This document shows, piece by piece, positions 22,945 to 34,759 of a stretch of DNA of 64,000 nt. The stretch spans positions 372,001-436,000 of the forward strand of contig JAJQZP010000042.1 in assembly GCA_025403435.1 (NCBI GenBank). The letters are read 5' to 3'. The notes under the pieces are model-generated. The model saw only the letters and a list, made by a program, of their open reading frames with translations. It was not told the DNA's origin and made no database searches. The stretch is from Artocarpus heterophyllus. Its lineage: Eukaryota; Streptophyta; Magnoliopsida; Rosales; Moraceae. Position 1 is the stretch's first letter. Every line of letters starts with the position of its first letter. The translations under genes were made by a program, and so were the position numbers.

Positions 22945-23690
22945 ATGGGGTCAACAAGATTCGAGATTGAGAAGTTTACAGGGAAAAATCACTTCGGCAT
23001 TTGGAGGGTGAAAATGTGGGCTCTGTTAGTGCAACAAGGACTTCAAGAAGCCCTAGGAGGGGAAGGTAATCTACCCAGCACTCTTTCAGACGCAGAAAAG
23101 AAAAACTTGATGGACAAGGCTCACAGTGCCATCATCCTCAGTCTTGGCGATCAGGTTCTAAGAGAAGTCTCAAAGGAAATATCGGCTGCTGCAATTTGGT
23201 TGAAACTTGAAAGTCTGTACATAACGAAGTCATTGGCTAACAAATTGTTATTAAAACGGCGTCTCTTTACTTTCCAAGTGGGCTTAGGGAAATCAATTAC
23301 AGATCACTTAGATGATTTCAACAAAATCATCTTGGATCTTGAAAATATTTCAGTTAAAATTGAAGATGAAGATCAAGCAATGATTCTCCTTAGTTCTCTA
23401 CCAAAGCAGTATGAGAATTTCGTTGATACTATGACGTATGGAAGGGAATCCCTAACATTGAAGGAAGTTCAATCTGCATTGATGTCGAAGGAATTAAAGA
23501 AGAAATCAAAGATTAAAGAAGAAGCTGGTGAAGGACTCATGGCCAAGGGTCGATCGAAGAGGCACGATTTCAAAAGCAAGATCAAGAACAGATCAAAATC
23601 GAGGCCCAAGAGAAAATGCTTCTTCTGCCACAAAGAGGGACACTTTAAGCAAGAATGGAAAGGAAGAAGAAGATTGTACGAAAACCAAAA
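22945..23690 (+). pseudogene. Copia gag (Tork-like)
   Basis: The start ATG at 22945 is chosen because it lies 16 bases after the primer site and begins MGSTRFEIEKFTGKNHFGIW, the usual gag N-terminus. Upstream codons in the same frame belong to the LTR. The gag core runs to about residue 215. The basic region is followed by the knuckle CFFCHKEGHFKQE, whose last cysteine is replaced by tryptophan (TGG). The reading frame shifts at this point: protease continues in another frame from 23655. The frame itself is free of stops, so gag alone could still be translated. Confidence 0.88.
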
Positions 23691-24662
23691 GAAAGTGGAG
23701 ATGCTGATTTTGTTGAAGAAGGATACGAAAGCCATGAGGTACTTCTTGTTTATGATAAGAGGGTTGATGGAGACTGGATTCTTGATTCTGGGTGCTCGTT
23801 TCACATGACCTCTAATCGATCTTGGTTTTCATCCTTCACCAAGATTAACGGTGGAAAAGTCCTCTTAGGCAATGATAAAGAATGCTCTGTGGAAAGGATT
23901 GGTGAAATTCAACTTAAACTGGAAAATGGTCTGACAAAGACCTTGGGAAATGTCAGATTGGTGCCAGAATTGAGAAGGAATTTGATCTCAATTGGAACTT
24001 TAGATGATGACGGCTACTGTATTAAAGTTGATAAAGGAGTCATGAAGGTCTCTAAAGGATCATTGGTATTAATGAAAGGCATAAAGAAAAATGGGCTGTA
24101 TATTCTTCAAGGCAAAACAGTAATAGGAGAAGCTTCACCAGTTCTTGATAAGAACACAGAAAATGCTTGGTTGTGGCACAGGCGCCTTGGTCACGTAAGT
24201 GACAAAGGATTGCAAGAATTGTGTAAACAAGGCTTGCTTAGATGTGAGAAACTCAGTAAGCTTGGTTTTTGTGAGCATTGTGTGTTTGGAAAGTCTCATA
24301 GGGTGAAGTTTAGCATAGGGTAACATACAACCAAGGCAATTGTGGATTACATCCACTCTGATTTATGGGGAGCTTCAACAGTTTCATCTCATGGTGGAGC
24401 AAGGTATTTTTTAACCTTTATTGATGACCTCTCAAGAAAGGTATTTGTCTACATTCTAAAGAATAAAAATGATGCCCTAGAAATCTTTATAAAATGAAGA
24501 ACTTTAATAGAAAATCAAACTGAAAGGAGGATAAAGAAATCGAGGACAGATAATGGGTTAGAATTCTATGCTGGTGATTTTGATGATTATTGTGCCAAAC
24601 AAGAAATATCTAGACATCATACTGTCAGAATAACCCCTCAACAGAATGGGGTTGTAGAAAGG
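23655..24662 (+). pseudogene. Copia protease and integrase N-terminal part
   Basis: The protease site is ILDSGCSFHM (near 23780). The pre-integrase zinc site follows as WHRRLGH..CEHC (near 24175-24285). A stop at 24321-24323 follows FSIG. The frame then continues with HSDLWG (first catalytic Asp), a second stop near 24495, and RTDNGLEF (second Asp, near 24550). The two stops are point or frame-preserving changes because the protein is continuous on both sides. Confidence 0.88.
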
Positions 24663-25607
24663 ATGAACAGGTCTATTATGGACAAAGTCAGATGTATGCT
24701 GAGTTTTTCAGGCCTATCAAAGAAGTTCTGGGCTGAGGCAATGTTAACAGCCTGCTATTTAATCAATAAAAGCCCTTGCTCGGTAATCAATATGAAGACA
24801 CCAATGGAAGCTTGGTCAGGAAAACCCTCTAGATATGACAATTTGAAGATTTTTGGATATGTAGCCTATCCTCATGCAAATCAGGGAAAGCTGGAACCTA
24901 GAGCCCTAAAGGGAATCTTTCTTGGATATCCAGAAGGCGTGAAGGACTACAAGGTTTGGATTGTTGGTCCTGGAAAACCAAAGATTATAATAAACAGAGA
25001 CGTAGTCTTTAATGAAGCTCAAATGTATAAAGACATTGTTTTAAAGAACCTTTATCAAGATAGATCAAATAAGGATTCTCATATTGAGGTGGAGCAATCA
25101 AGTGCTGACAAGGCTGAGATTGAGGTGGAGCAATCCTTTGTGGATACTACAGCTGAAAGTATAAAAATGCACACTCAAGGAGAAAAATTGAGGGATTACA
25201 ACTTAGCTAGGGACAGGTCACAAAGAGAAATAAGGCGACCAGAGAGATATGGTCATGCAAACCTAATCTCATTTGCACTTTTAGCTGCAGACCAAGTAGT
25301 TTTGGAAGAACCTCAGAATTTCAAAGAGGCTATGGAGTCTCAAGATGCAGGGAAATGGCTGGAAGCTATGCAAGAGGAAATGAATTCACTTAGAAACCAA
25401 ACTTGGGTGCTGGTACCAAGACCTAAGTCTCAAAGGGTGGTGGGATGTAAATGGATTTATAAAAGAAAGGAAGGCATTCTTGGTGTTGAAGGGGCAAGGT
25501 ATAAAGCCAGGCTTGTGGCCAAAGGCTTTACACAAAGGGAAGGGATTGACTTTCATGAAGTCTTTTCTCCAGTAGTTGGATGTAAAAACTACCTTTCTCC
25601 ATGGTGA
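24663..25607 (+). pseudogene. Copia integrase C-terminal part and RT start
   Basis: The open frame starts just after the integrase glutamate (NGVVER, encoded just before 24663). It covers the integrase C-terminal domain, a variable linker with a duplicated IEVEQS segment, and the RT entry motif GCKWIYKRKEG. It ends abnormally with FSPVVGCKNYLSPW. In intact elements about 25 more residues stand between FSPVV and the next RT segment (MDVKTTFLHG), which here lies in another frame. A deletion with frameshift at about 25575 explains this. Confidence 0.88.
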
Positions 25608-26850
25608 GTTGGAAGAAAGCATTTACATGAGCCAACCAGAGGGCTTTAAGGAAAAAGGGTAGCAAGATATGGTGTGTCTATTGAAGACGTCCCTATATGG
25701 ACTAAAACAGTCCCCAAGGCAGTATAATAAAAGATTTGATCTCTTCATGCTTAAAAGTGGGTTCAAAAGGTGCAATTTTGACAGTTGTGTGTATTACAAT
25801 CAGCTGAGTGATCTGTAGTATATTTACTTACTACTATACGTAGATGATATGTTGATAGCTTGTAAAGATGTCAGAACAAGGTTAAGGCCTTACTAAAAAC
25901 TGAGTTTGAAATGAAGGAGTTGGGGGTTGCCAAGAAGATCTTAGGGATTGAGTTTGTCAGAGACAGAAATGCTAAGATACTCAGCTTAAGTCAGAAAAGC
26001 TACATTGAGAAGATACTTAGCAAGTTCAGGATGCAAGATTCAAAGCCAGTTGTCACTCCAATTGCTCAGCATTTTAAGTTGTCAAAGAATGATGTTGCTA
26101 AATCTGAGCAAGACAAGAGGTATATAAGTGAAGTTCCATATTCAAGTGCAGTAGGAAGCCTGATGTACCCAATGGTATGCATAAGACCTGATTTAGCTCC
26201 TGCAATGAGCTTGGTAAGCATGTACTTGTCCTGTCCAGGGAAGAAACACTGGGAAGCAGTCAAATGGGTAATGAGGTATTTGAAAGAGTCGTTAGGGGTT
26301 GGACTTGTTTACCAAGGCCAAAGAAATGAAAGCACTTGTTTAAGAGGTTTCACAGACTCAGACTATGCAAGTGACTTGGATAGCGGAAGCTCACTCTCAG
26401 CATACACCTTTCAGGTATATGATTGCACTATAAGTTGGAAAAGCTGTCTTGCAACATGTTGTTGCTCTCTCTACTACAGAGGCTGAGTACATGGCAATCA
26501 CTGATGCTGTAAAAGAGGCCCTGTGGTTAAGAGGGCTAGTTAGAGAGCTTGGAGTTAACAAGGAGCAGTGGTGATATGGAGTGATAGTCAAAGTGCTATG
26601 TATCTCACAAGGAATCAAGTGTTCCATGAGAGAACCAAGCATATTGATGTTAGGGTTCATTTTGTCAGAGAAGTAATTGATAAAGGTGATGTCAAAGTGG
26701 AAAAGATCAACACAAGTGACAATCCTATAGATATGCTCACCAAGTCAATGCCAGCTGTAAAGTTTGGACTATGCTTGGAGAAGTTTCAAGTGAGGTGTGC
26801 AACTAGTAAAACTTAGAAGTAACATTTCCTATTGGTCTCAAGGTGTAGAT
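25608..26850 (+). pseudogene. Copia RT and RNase H remnant
   Basis: The RT catalytic motif YVDD is at 25837-25848. The frame is broken around it by stops near 25660, 25816 and 25890. The open frame 25911-26486 covers the RT thumb and start of RNase H (GFTDSDYASDLDSG). A frameshift near 26455 moves the sequence TEAEYMAITDAVKEALWLRG to another frame. RNase H resumes in 26568-26816 (VIWSDSQSAMYLTRN, HIDVRVHFVRE) and ends about 35 bases before the 3' LTR. The polypurine-like sequence AAGGTGTAGAT abuts the LTR at 26840-26850. Confidence 0.88.
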
Positions 26851-27284
26851 TGTTGAGAATTGAGACAATTAGAAAATGGTGATGTGGCATGCTGACTGGA
26901 TTTATGTTAGCCAATGAAATTGTTACAATTAGTTGTGATAGGTGTTAGTGAGAAATAAGAATTACAGACTTGTAATTATAGAGGGATTATTACATGCATA
27001 TAAGAGTTGTTAAAGAGAGAGATAAAAGCAGAAAGTGGTTATTCAAGGCAAAAAGAGAGAGAGCAGAGGGAAAAAGAAAATTGACAGGGGTGATATGGGT
27101 TAAGAGAGAGAACGGTGAGAGGCAACAACTCCTCAATGTAGTTTTCTTGTGCAAGATCAATAAAAGCTGTTCAATATTTCTGTGGTGTCAAGACTTGAAG
27201 AGGCCACACCATAATTGTGACCTTGTGTTTTCGTGTTTCTTGAATTCTTCTTGTGCTGATATTGATTTCTTGAATTTCTCATTA
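26851..27284 (+). repeat. 3' LTR of Tork-like copia
   Basis: It aligns end to end with the 5' LTR with about 20-25 substitutions and a one-base gap. The terminal CA has become TA. The following AGTAT is the target duplication. Confidence 0.92.
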
Positions 27285-27289
27285 AGTAT

Positions 27290-28356
27290 TAAAGCATTCG
27301 ACATAATAAAACACACACACGCACACACATAACTACCACTGTAGTGTTGCATGAAAAGCAACTACTAATTGAGAGTTTGGCAAACTTAGTTTCAATTCAA
27401 ACAGTGTAAAGCTTTCACATGTTACAGTGTAGAGCAAAAATATGCTACAGTGTAAAGCTCTCACATGCTACAGTATTTTAGTTATAACACTCAGTTTCAA
27501 CTCAAACTCTGAAATTTGGAAAGTATCCAGTTTGAAATATGCACCTGGTCCCTAGACAAGGCATAAGAAAATGGGAAAAAAAAGTTCCAAATAACCTTGA
27601 AAAACATTAAACTCATGCCCTTAGGTATTATCCACCAAATTCTGTGGCATTCATGACAAACAAAGTTATCGTAACCAAAAACATCAAGAACAAATTATGT
27701 ATATATATATTTCATGTACTTACTTTCAATTTAAGCAATGTGCATGTGGAAGGAGTTTGATGCTAAGCCCCCGACGTCCTTTAGTAACTTTTTACTGTCC
27801 ATAATGTTACGAACTTCAAGTTACTAAACAATGCCATTTAAATGCACTCATAATAAAACATAGGAATATTTTCATTTGTTTATACCCTAAATTTTAAGGT
27901 TATCCAAAATTTTTATATTATATTGTGGATTGTATCATAATTATACCAAAAAATTTAGAATTTATGTTTGTTCTTACCATTTTAATCTCGACCACAAAAA
28001 AGACCTAAAGACCTTAAAGAGAAAACATGCACATGAGAATTCAATTTAGATTCTTTTTGCAGTCGAAATTAACTTTTGAATAAAGAAAAAAAGGGGTTCA
28101 AATTCATGTATAGATTTGATGTAGTCCAACATATAAAAATTGATTCTTTGATAACATTAAAATACATGGTATAAAAATGCAAAAAAGAAAAAAAAAAAAA
28201 CTGAAGGCATTTATAACAGCATTAGGAATACCAAAATTATCAAATACCTGCATATAAAATAGACTAAAAATGTTCAATGCATGTATGATGCATAATAGAC
28301 TGAAATAAAATTTTAAAGTATGCGGGTAATAAATTTGTGCATAAAAAATTTTCTAA
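27290..28356. other. Intergenic DNA downstream of the TNL gene
   Basis: No gene seen. A CA-rich stretch lies near 27310-27330. Two direct repeats of about 20 bp (ACAGTGTAAAGCTYTCACAT) occur at 27401-27420 and 27447-27466. The TNL's polyadenylation region should lie here on the minus strand but no signal stands out in the AT-rich sequence. Confidence 0.5.
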
Positions 28357-31300
28357 TTAAAATATGTATGCACGAGGAGTTGTAGGATGTATAAATTGTT
28401 TACCTATACTAGTTGTAATCTTAGCATCAATATCCTTCAAATATTTTAAGATCATTTCGTCCGTATGTTTCAACATCGTGATATCCAAATGGTATTTATG
28501 CAAAACTTCATCCACTGCTTGAAACCGTCTTTGAATCATCGTGAGTTGATCATTTGATGATGAAGTCACTCTAAGATGATCTTGATCTTTTCGTTCGTAT
28601 GCTGCAACATCATCAGATCTCTTCGAACAAAGGCAGTCGAAAATCTCTGCAATTAGATCATGGTGTAAATTTCACTTCATAAAGTCATCAATAGTTAAGA
28701 AATCTTGGAGATCCTAGAAAGAGATAGCATGTAGTAAAAGAAAGGAATTCTAGTTATACAAATTTCAAAACCTGTTTATAAATAACTAATCGTTTCATTA
28801 TCTAGTTCTAGTATTTCTATTGCTCTAATTTATAATTTTATTTTTCTATCTCTATTCCTTCTCTTCCATCTTAGTCCTACATTACTTGTCTTTACTTGAG
28901 TCATGTACCTCTACCTTCTACCAAACACAAGTTATGATAAGTGCAATAAACTAGAAATAATTTATACCCTTAATTTGAGAATAAAGTAGGAAACAGTAAG
29001 GATGATTTGTTTCGCCTTCTTGTTCAATCATATTTGAGTGAACAATTGCTCCAGTTCCACTTGGTTCAGGTGCCTCGATATTGCTTGTAGCACTTCGCGC
29101 AACAACGAGCACATTTTGCTCAAAATTGCTTGATATTGCCTGGCAATCTTCTTCTCCAACATGATCCTGATTAATAAAACCAAATCGCTGCGCATCTGTT
29201 GCATATAGCGGGCGAATCGCACACCTTAACACTATGCAACTGCAAGGATCAAGATTTCCTCCAGAATCTTTGGGATAGAATTCAAATGTGGCTGAATGGA
29301 CCATTTGTTGACTAGTGGAAGCTGGCCAGTTAGTCGCTTCACAGTCTATTAGAGAACTGTTAAAATATTCATGGCAAGTATAATCGTAAAAAAGAAAGGT
29401 ATGAGTGCGTTTTATAATATTTTCTGTGCCAGTATCATGATCTGAATGGTTCCAGTGCCATGTCCAACTGCGGCGCCAATCAACCGATTTCATTTTGGAG
29501 AATATGCAAGTGGATTGACAAGAAAGTTCGAAATTACCATCAAGTTGACACTCATTGAAGTCGACGACAACGCAGAAGGCAACACCCAAGAAGTTGGCAT
29601 CACACCAATTTGGAAGAAACTCGATATTTGTTGAATATCCCTCAGATTGATTGGTAAATAGCCATTTTGGAATTTCATTTCCTGGAAAACAAATTTCATT
29701 TGCATTTGCATCATCATGTCCCTGTGCCATGAATATTGAGAGTTATGATTAGTTCATGAAAAATCCAAAAATGTTTCTAGTCACTGAATATTAGGGCCTG
29801 TTTATCCCAAAAATCCTTGGCAAGTATTATGTGTGGTAAACACAATGCACTTAATACAATTATTTTTAGAAAATAAGTTTGAAAATTTGACGTTTGTTTT
29901 GCTTCTTTTTTGGTTATCCTTAGAAGTCTTCCAAAATACAGAAATCACAAGCTAAGCGTCAGAAAGATTAGCATAAGGGTAGAGACTTACATATTGTGAT
30001 GTTAAAATTGCAGTGTGAAGAAGTCTAACATTTGCGTCAAACATTATGTTTTTGCGTGCATTCTCATCCAAGTTTAGGCAACTGCAAAACACAAATTTCT
30101 GACCACTATGATTCAAATCACTCCAATCTCGTATGCGGTCTCTCGATCTTGAAATTTGTGTTAGCGAGGTGCAATATCGTGCATCAACCAAAGGTAGAGA
30201 TGGTGGAAGTTCCGGCAATCTTTTGAGTTTTGAACAACCGAAAAGGCCAAGACTTTGAAGAGAGGTTAAATGCCAGATGTTACCGGGGAGTTGCTCAAGA
30301 TTTTTACACATGTTCAGGCTTAATATTTGCAGCCCAGTTAGGTCTCCGATGGATGATGGTAGCTCTTTAATTGCCGTTCCATCTAGCGTAATATACGTTA
30401 AATGTCGGCTAGATCTTGTGATCTCTGAGTTCTCCGAAACAAAGAGATTAACTAGAGATGAGCAACCTTTGAGGTTAAGAGATTTAAGCTTGTCAAGATC
30501 TTGCACATACGAGGGAACTTCATGCAAACTAGTACAGTATTCAAGATTTATACCCTCAAGATTTGGAGCATGAGAAAGATTTGGGAAATCTGTCAGGCGC
30601 TTCGAGTAACTAAGATCGATCTTTTTCAATTTATCAAGCTGTTGTAACAAAAATAAAATAAGCGGAGATCGTCATAAACCTAGCTAATTAACTAACTGCG
30701 TGCAAAAATTTAAGAAAAAAAATAATAAGCAAATAAAGAAACAAGCAAAGCATACCTTAACTTGTTCCCAGAGTTTCTCAACCTGGCCATAAGGCAGGTT
30801 AAGTTCGATAAGATTCTTTGGGGTAAAGTTTGACGGAAAAGATTTTAAAGGATATCCATGCCAATGCAAATACGTTAGGGATTCATGAGGAAGTGAGTCA
30901 AGCCCCTCTTGAGGAAGTAACACTTTACACACTTGAACGGCGCTAGAATCAAAAATTTTGAGCAACCTTAGGTTGCGCATATTGTCGAAGACATCAGGCC
31001 TCAAGCGTATCTCTCCATTAACCTCAGACATGTCTAGAAATATGCCTTCAATATTTTCAGTTCCCTGTGAATCAAGAGTATAAATTAATCAATAATTGTC
31101 ATTACTGACCTCTAGCCTGCCATGAAAAAGATATAGGATAATTTTCTAGGAAAGAGATATTATCATAACATAACATTGAGCATTGATGAAAGTGAATTTT
31201 TCTCTTACGGCAGTATTTTTGGTTCTAAATATGTAACAAACATCATCCGCCTTCCAAAGCCTACTCTTTAGGTGACGATCCCCACATAATTTGGATTGTT

Positions 31301-32965
31301 GGCGAACAAGTTGTTGAACCATCCGCTGTAGCAAAGCTTGCACGTAAAGCTTGTTGGAACGTTTGATAGTAATCAGAGACTTGGCTATGAGATCATTTAT
31401 TGATAGATGCGCCATATCCAGTATTCGTTCTACAAAATCTCTGTCCTCTCCATGAAAGAAACATGCAATATCAAGATACATCCTCTTCAATGATTCATCC
31501 AGGTCATCATAACCTTTTCTCAAAACCTCGAAAATTCTTTCGTGGACGGGAATCTTTTCCAAATTTATCAAGCTGGCAATTTCCCATTCTTTTTCGTCCC
31601 TAGCACAAAGGTAGGAAGCAAAAACTTTTAGAGCCCATGGATTACGATTAGCGTAATCTACCACCTTCCTCGATAGCTTCTCATAACTTGCTGTTCCAGA
31701 AATCTCCTTGGGATTAGCAAACAAGTGAAAGAGCTGAAGAGCGTCTTCGTTGCTTAATTCTTTGACCTCAAATATGTCTGCGTCACTAGCTCCAATACTT
31801 TTAAGTACTCGGATATCGTTAGTTGTTACGATAATTCTACAATTACCATCCAAGTCGACACGGCTATTTCTTTCTATTAGCTCAATATATTGGTCTTTAC
31901 TATTCACATCATCAAGGACAATAAGTACCTTCAACTTGCAGGGAATATTTATTTTGCCTTTCTCTAATGACTCCAAAAGTGTATTACGTAAGTGATGAGG
32001 TCCATCTTTTTGATACTTTTCTCTAACATCTTCAAGCAAGCAACATCTGGAAAATCTGTAAGAGATTCGTTTGTATACGGCGTAAGCAAGAGTTGTCTTA
32101 CCTATACCACTCATTCCCCAAATGCCGATAATACGAACCTTTTGTAAGGATTTCTTAGCATCTAGCAATAATAATTCTTCGATTTTCTCAATACGTTTAT
32201 TAATTCCAACCAGCTTGAGCTCATCACTTGACCAATAGCGATTCAATTTGATCCCAATATCTGCAACAATCTTCTCAACTAGTTCGGATTCAGGCCTAGC
32301 ATATGCAAGGAGAGAATAGCAGTTATTAAGAATTAAATGCCTACAATAAGAGCAAAAAGTTGTAAAAGTTTTTGTGTAACTAAAAAATTGGTGATTAATG
32401 CATTTTAGTCAGAAAATAGTGTATCGTGGCAAAGATAGACTTAAATTTAATCTTGGATTCAAAGGCCTCTGTACCTGGTGACATTTGAATCCCACCCAGA
32501 AAAATAGCCAGCTGTTTTGAGAGCACGTCTCCATTCTTGTATCTCTTTGTTTTTGCCAGGGAAGCGCCTTTCCAGCTCACAGAAGGAAGTTTCATAACTT
32601 CCTTCTTGTTTGCGCACTTGTGATGGATTTACGCTGTAAAAAATGGGAATCAAAATCTGGCCGTGACTTTGGCGGCAGTGCAGTATGTGGTTTAGTTCCT
32701 CCAAGCACCATCTAGAAGACGCGTAGTCCTTGGAGAAAATTACAACTGAAATTCTTGACTCCTCGATTGATCTCAAAAGTGCGGGTGAAATTTCCTCTCC
32801 TTTCCCAACATCACGATCATCTTTAAATGTTTTAATATCTTTCCGACATAAAACAGCATGGAGATGATTAGTAAAACCATCTCGTGTGTCCTTGCCTCTA
32901 AAGCTCAGAAATACGTCATATTGTTTTGAACAAGAACAAGAACAAGAAGAAGAAGAAGAAGCCAT
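28357..32965 (-). CDS. TIR-NBS-LRR (TNL) immune receptor, six exons
   Basis: TNL proteins are cytoplasmic or nuclear receptors that detect pathogen effectors; TIR assembly gives NAD-cleaving activity that signals through EDS1. Proposed exons (minus): 32965-32475, 32295-31209, 31064-30756, 30638-29991, 29721-28968, 28646-28357. All junctions are GT/AG, phases agree and no stop interrupts: 1192 residues. TIR (about 15-150) has DVFLSFRGKDTR and WCLEEL with the expected catalytic Glu (about E90). NB-ARC has P-loop GMSGIGKTT (224-232), VLIVLDDVN (286-294), CRIIVTTND and YLDIACFFHG. The MHD position reads VQA (482-484) and the GLPL region NPWALKVF. LRRs fill exons 3-4; exon 5 holds the C-JID domain (CFPGNEIPKW). 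Exon 6 adds a helical tail of about 95 residues. Probably a functional or recently functional gene; the odd motifs leave doubt. Confidence 0.88.
31335..31343 (-). other. MHD-motif position of the TNL, reads Val-Gln-Ala
   Basis: The codons GTG CAA GCT lie where NB-ARC proteins normally encode Met-His-Asp. The alignment is fixed by the following LLQRM, which matches the usual LLQEM, and by the downstream RLWKADDV. The MHD aspartate and histidine normally hold the ADP-bound resting state. Confidence 0.8.
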
Positions 32966-34274
32966 ATGCTGTTTGAATCAAAGCTTCAAACATGCTTCCC
33001 TGCCTGTCTAATGTGCCCTTGATAAACTCTGACACTGCTCAAACACGCATTAAAAAACATGAAAAAGAAATTATTTAATAAATTATTTGACTTGACCAAC
33101 ACATTATTGGTGAAATGGAGCCGGCCAACCAACCACTACAAGCTGTCCCCCTACTTTCTTTTTTTTTTTTTTTTTTTGAGGCTTATTTGGTTGAAATACT
33201 TTTGATATTTGAATTATGGTTTAAATTATTTTGTTACAATATTTTCCTTTATAAAAATTTAAATTTTTTTTAAATATTTTATTTAAATACCTGAACCAAA
33301 ACCACGCCTCTTATTTTCATTTGAAAAGTATGCAAAGTATTATCTTTTATGCTTAAGTTAGGCTTAAGGGAATTATCAAAACCAAAAAAGCAAAAAAAAA
33401 AGGGCCTGTTTTTAATTTTGTCGTACTAACTTAAATTTATTTTTTCCTTTCAAACTTTAAAATACACTCTTAATACTCCTTAAATTTATTCAATTTTTAG
33501 GAAGAATAAATTGTTATAATAATCCTTAACCTTTTACAAAAATAAATATTTTATCCTTAATTTTTTAATTGAACCGATCTCAATATTTAATTTTAATTAT
33601 TGATTGACCAATTTAACAGTTAAATTATTAATTTTAGATAGAAAAAATTACTAGACATTATTTTTAAATTAAAATTACTAAACTCCCGTCCAAAATAATT
33701 CATACATTAAAAGATTAAAACAAAAATTTATTAAATGGTCAAGTCTATGGCAGAGAACTTTTTTATTCTCCTTAGATGGAGAATGATTCAAGGGTCAGTA
33801 TAAAATCTTAGTGAGGATATACATGAACTTTCACATACCCATTAATAGCTCTATACGTCACAAAAAAATAATAATAAAACATTCAAAAAAAATCAAGAAT
33901 GGGAAAAAAAAAACAATTTTCCCTCACCACCTCCAACCAGCCCGCCCAGTCAGGAGGGCGAAGGAGGAGAAACCTTATGTCGCCGTACTTGAAGGAGATT
34001 GGTGGTAGAAGGTAGACGGAGGAACATGAGGAAAGGGGCGGAGAAATAGATTTTGGACATTTGGTTTTTTGAAGAGAGAGAAAAAGATGGAACAATATTC
34101 TAAGGGACTAAATGAGAGAGAGAAAAATAAGGAGTAATAATATATAACCATGACTATTTTGTAACTTTTAAAATTACTTTATACCATTCGTCGTGTCAAA
34201 ATCTAACTATTTAAAATAACGTTCTCTACTGGTAGAGAATAAATGCATTCTTCACCGTAAGTTTTCTTTGATTA
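32966..34274. other. Upstream flank of the TNL gene
   Basis: This is the promoter side of the TNL. I see no convincing TATA box or known cis element close to the start codon. T-rich and A-rich tracts lie at 33159-33178 and 33385-33400. Open frames at 33811-34095 are short and arise from A/T-rich sequence. Confidence 0.45.
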
Positions 34275-34757
34275 AAAAAATTAAAATCAAACAACCCAAA
34301 CAAAATCTCATGTTTTCCTTAAATTTTTTTTTGCAAGTCATCAATGGAGGCCACGTTCACTACTCCTCTGACTTAGCTCTCTTCTTCTCTCAATTCTTAA
34401 TGCGTTGATCTCACTTGGGTCGTTTTAGAATTCGCTATTCTCGGCTCAAATCTTCCATGGATTCGAGCTCTGCTTCAGCGGAAAGCAACATCCGAGGAAC
34501 ACCCACTCATGGAGGGCGATATGTATAATACAATGTGTACGGAAACCTCATCATGCAATAATTCTTAAAATAATTATTGCATAATGATTATTGGGCATCT
34601 CTATAATTCCATTAAATTACATTTCCACCAATTCCATAAAAAGAGTTTGAACCATTGATTCATACGAGTCAAAATATTATATTATTTAATTAAGACTAAA
34701 GGTAAGTATTTGATAAAGGCGTCTAAAGGTGATGTAACATTATTATTATGGCAATAT
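34275..34757 (+). pseudogene. MAP-kinase first-exon fragment, copy 1
   Basis: From the ATG at 34457 the frame reads MDSSSASAESNIRGTPTHGG, then RYV, a TAA, and YNVYGNL. The THGG(R)YVQYNVYGNLF block is the conserved N-terminus of plant group A/B MAP kinases (MPK4/MPK6 type), with the Gln codon turned to TAA. A 5' untranslated-like region precedes it. After YGNL the kinase sequence stops and an AT-rich segment follows, also shared with copy 2. No kinase catalytic core is present. The identity rests on about 15 matching residues recalled from the family. Confidence 0.6.
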
Positions 34758-34759
34758 GT

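Larger units (their letters stand above)
22480..27284 (+). mobile_element. Tnt1/Tork-like Ty1/copia element, complete but dead
   Basis: The element has LTRs at 22480-22914 and 26851-27284, a primer site at 22917-22928, the order gag, protease, integrase, RT, RNase H, and a 5-bp duplication AGTAT at 22475-22479 and 27285-27289. The order of domains with integrase before RT defines Ty1/copia. Protein signatures look closest to the Tnt1/Tork group. The LTRs differ at roughly 20-25 of about 434 positions by eye, so the insertion is not recent. At least two stops and several frameshifts, plus an RT deletion, prevent expression of a full polyprotein. Confidence 0.95.

Noticed and set aside
28357..32965. 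TNL as a pseudogene
   Set aside because: All six exons join in phase without a stop and the splice sites are canonical. Odd motifs alone do not justify the call.
33755..34240. Possible MITE with AGAGAAC/GTTCTCT ends
   Set aside because: The order of the sub-motifs in the two arms does not match an inverted repeat, and no target duplication is present.
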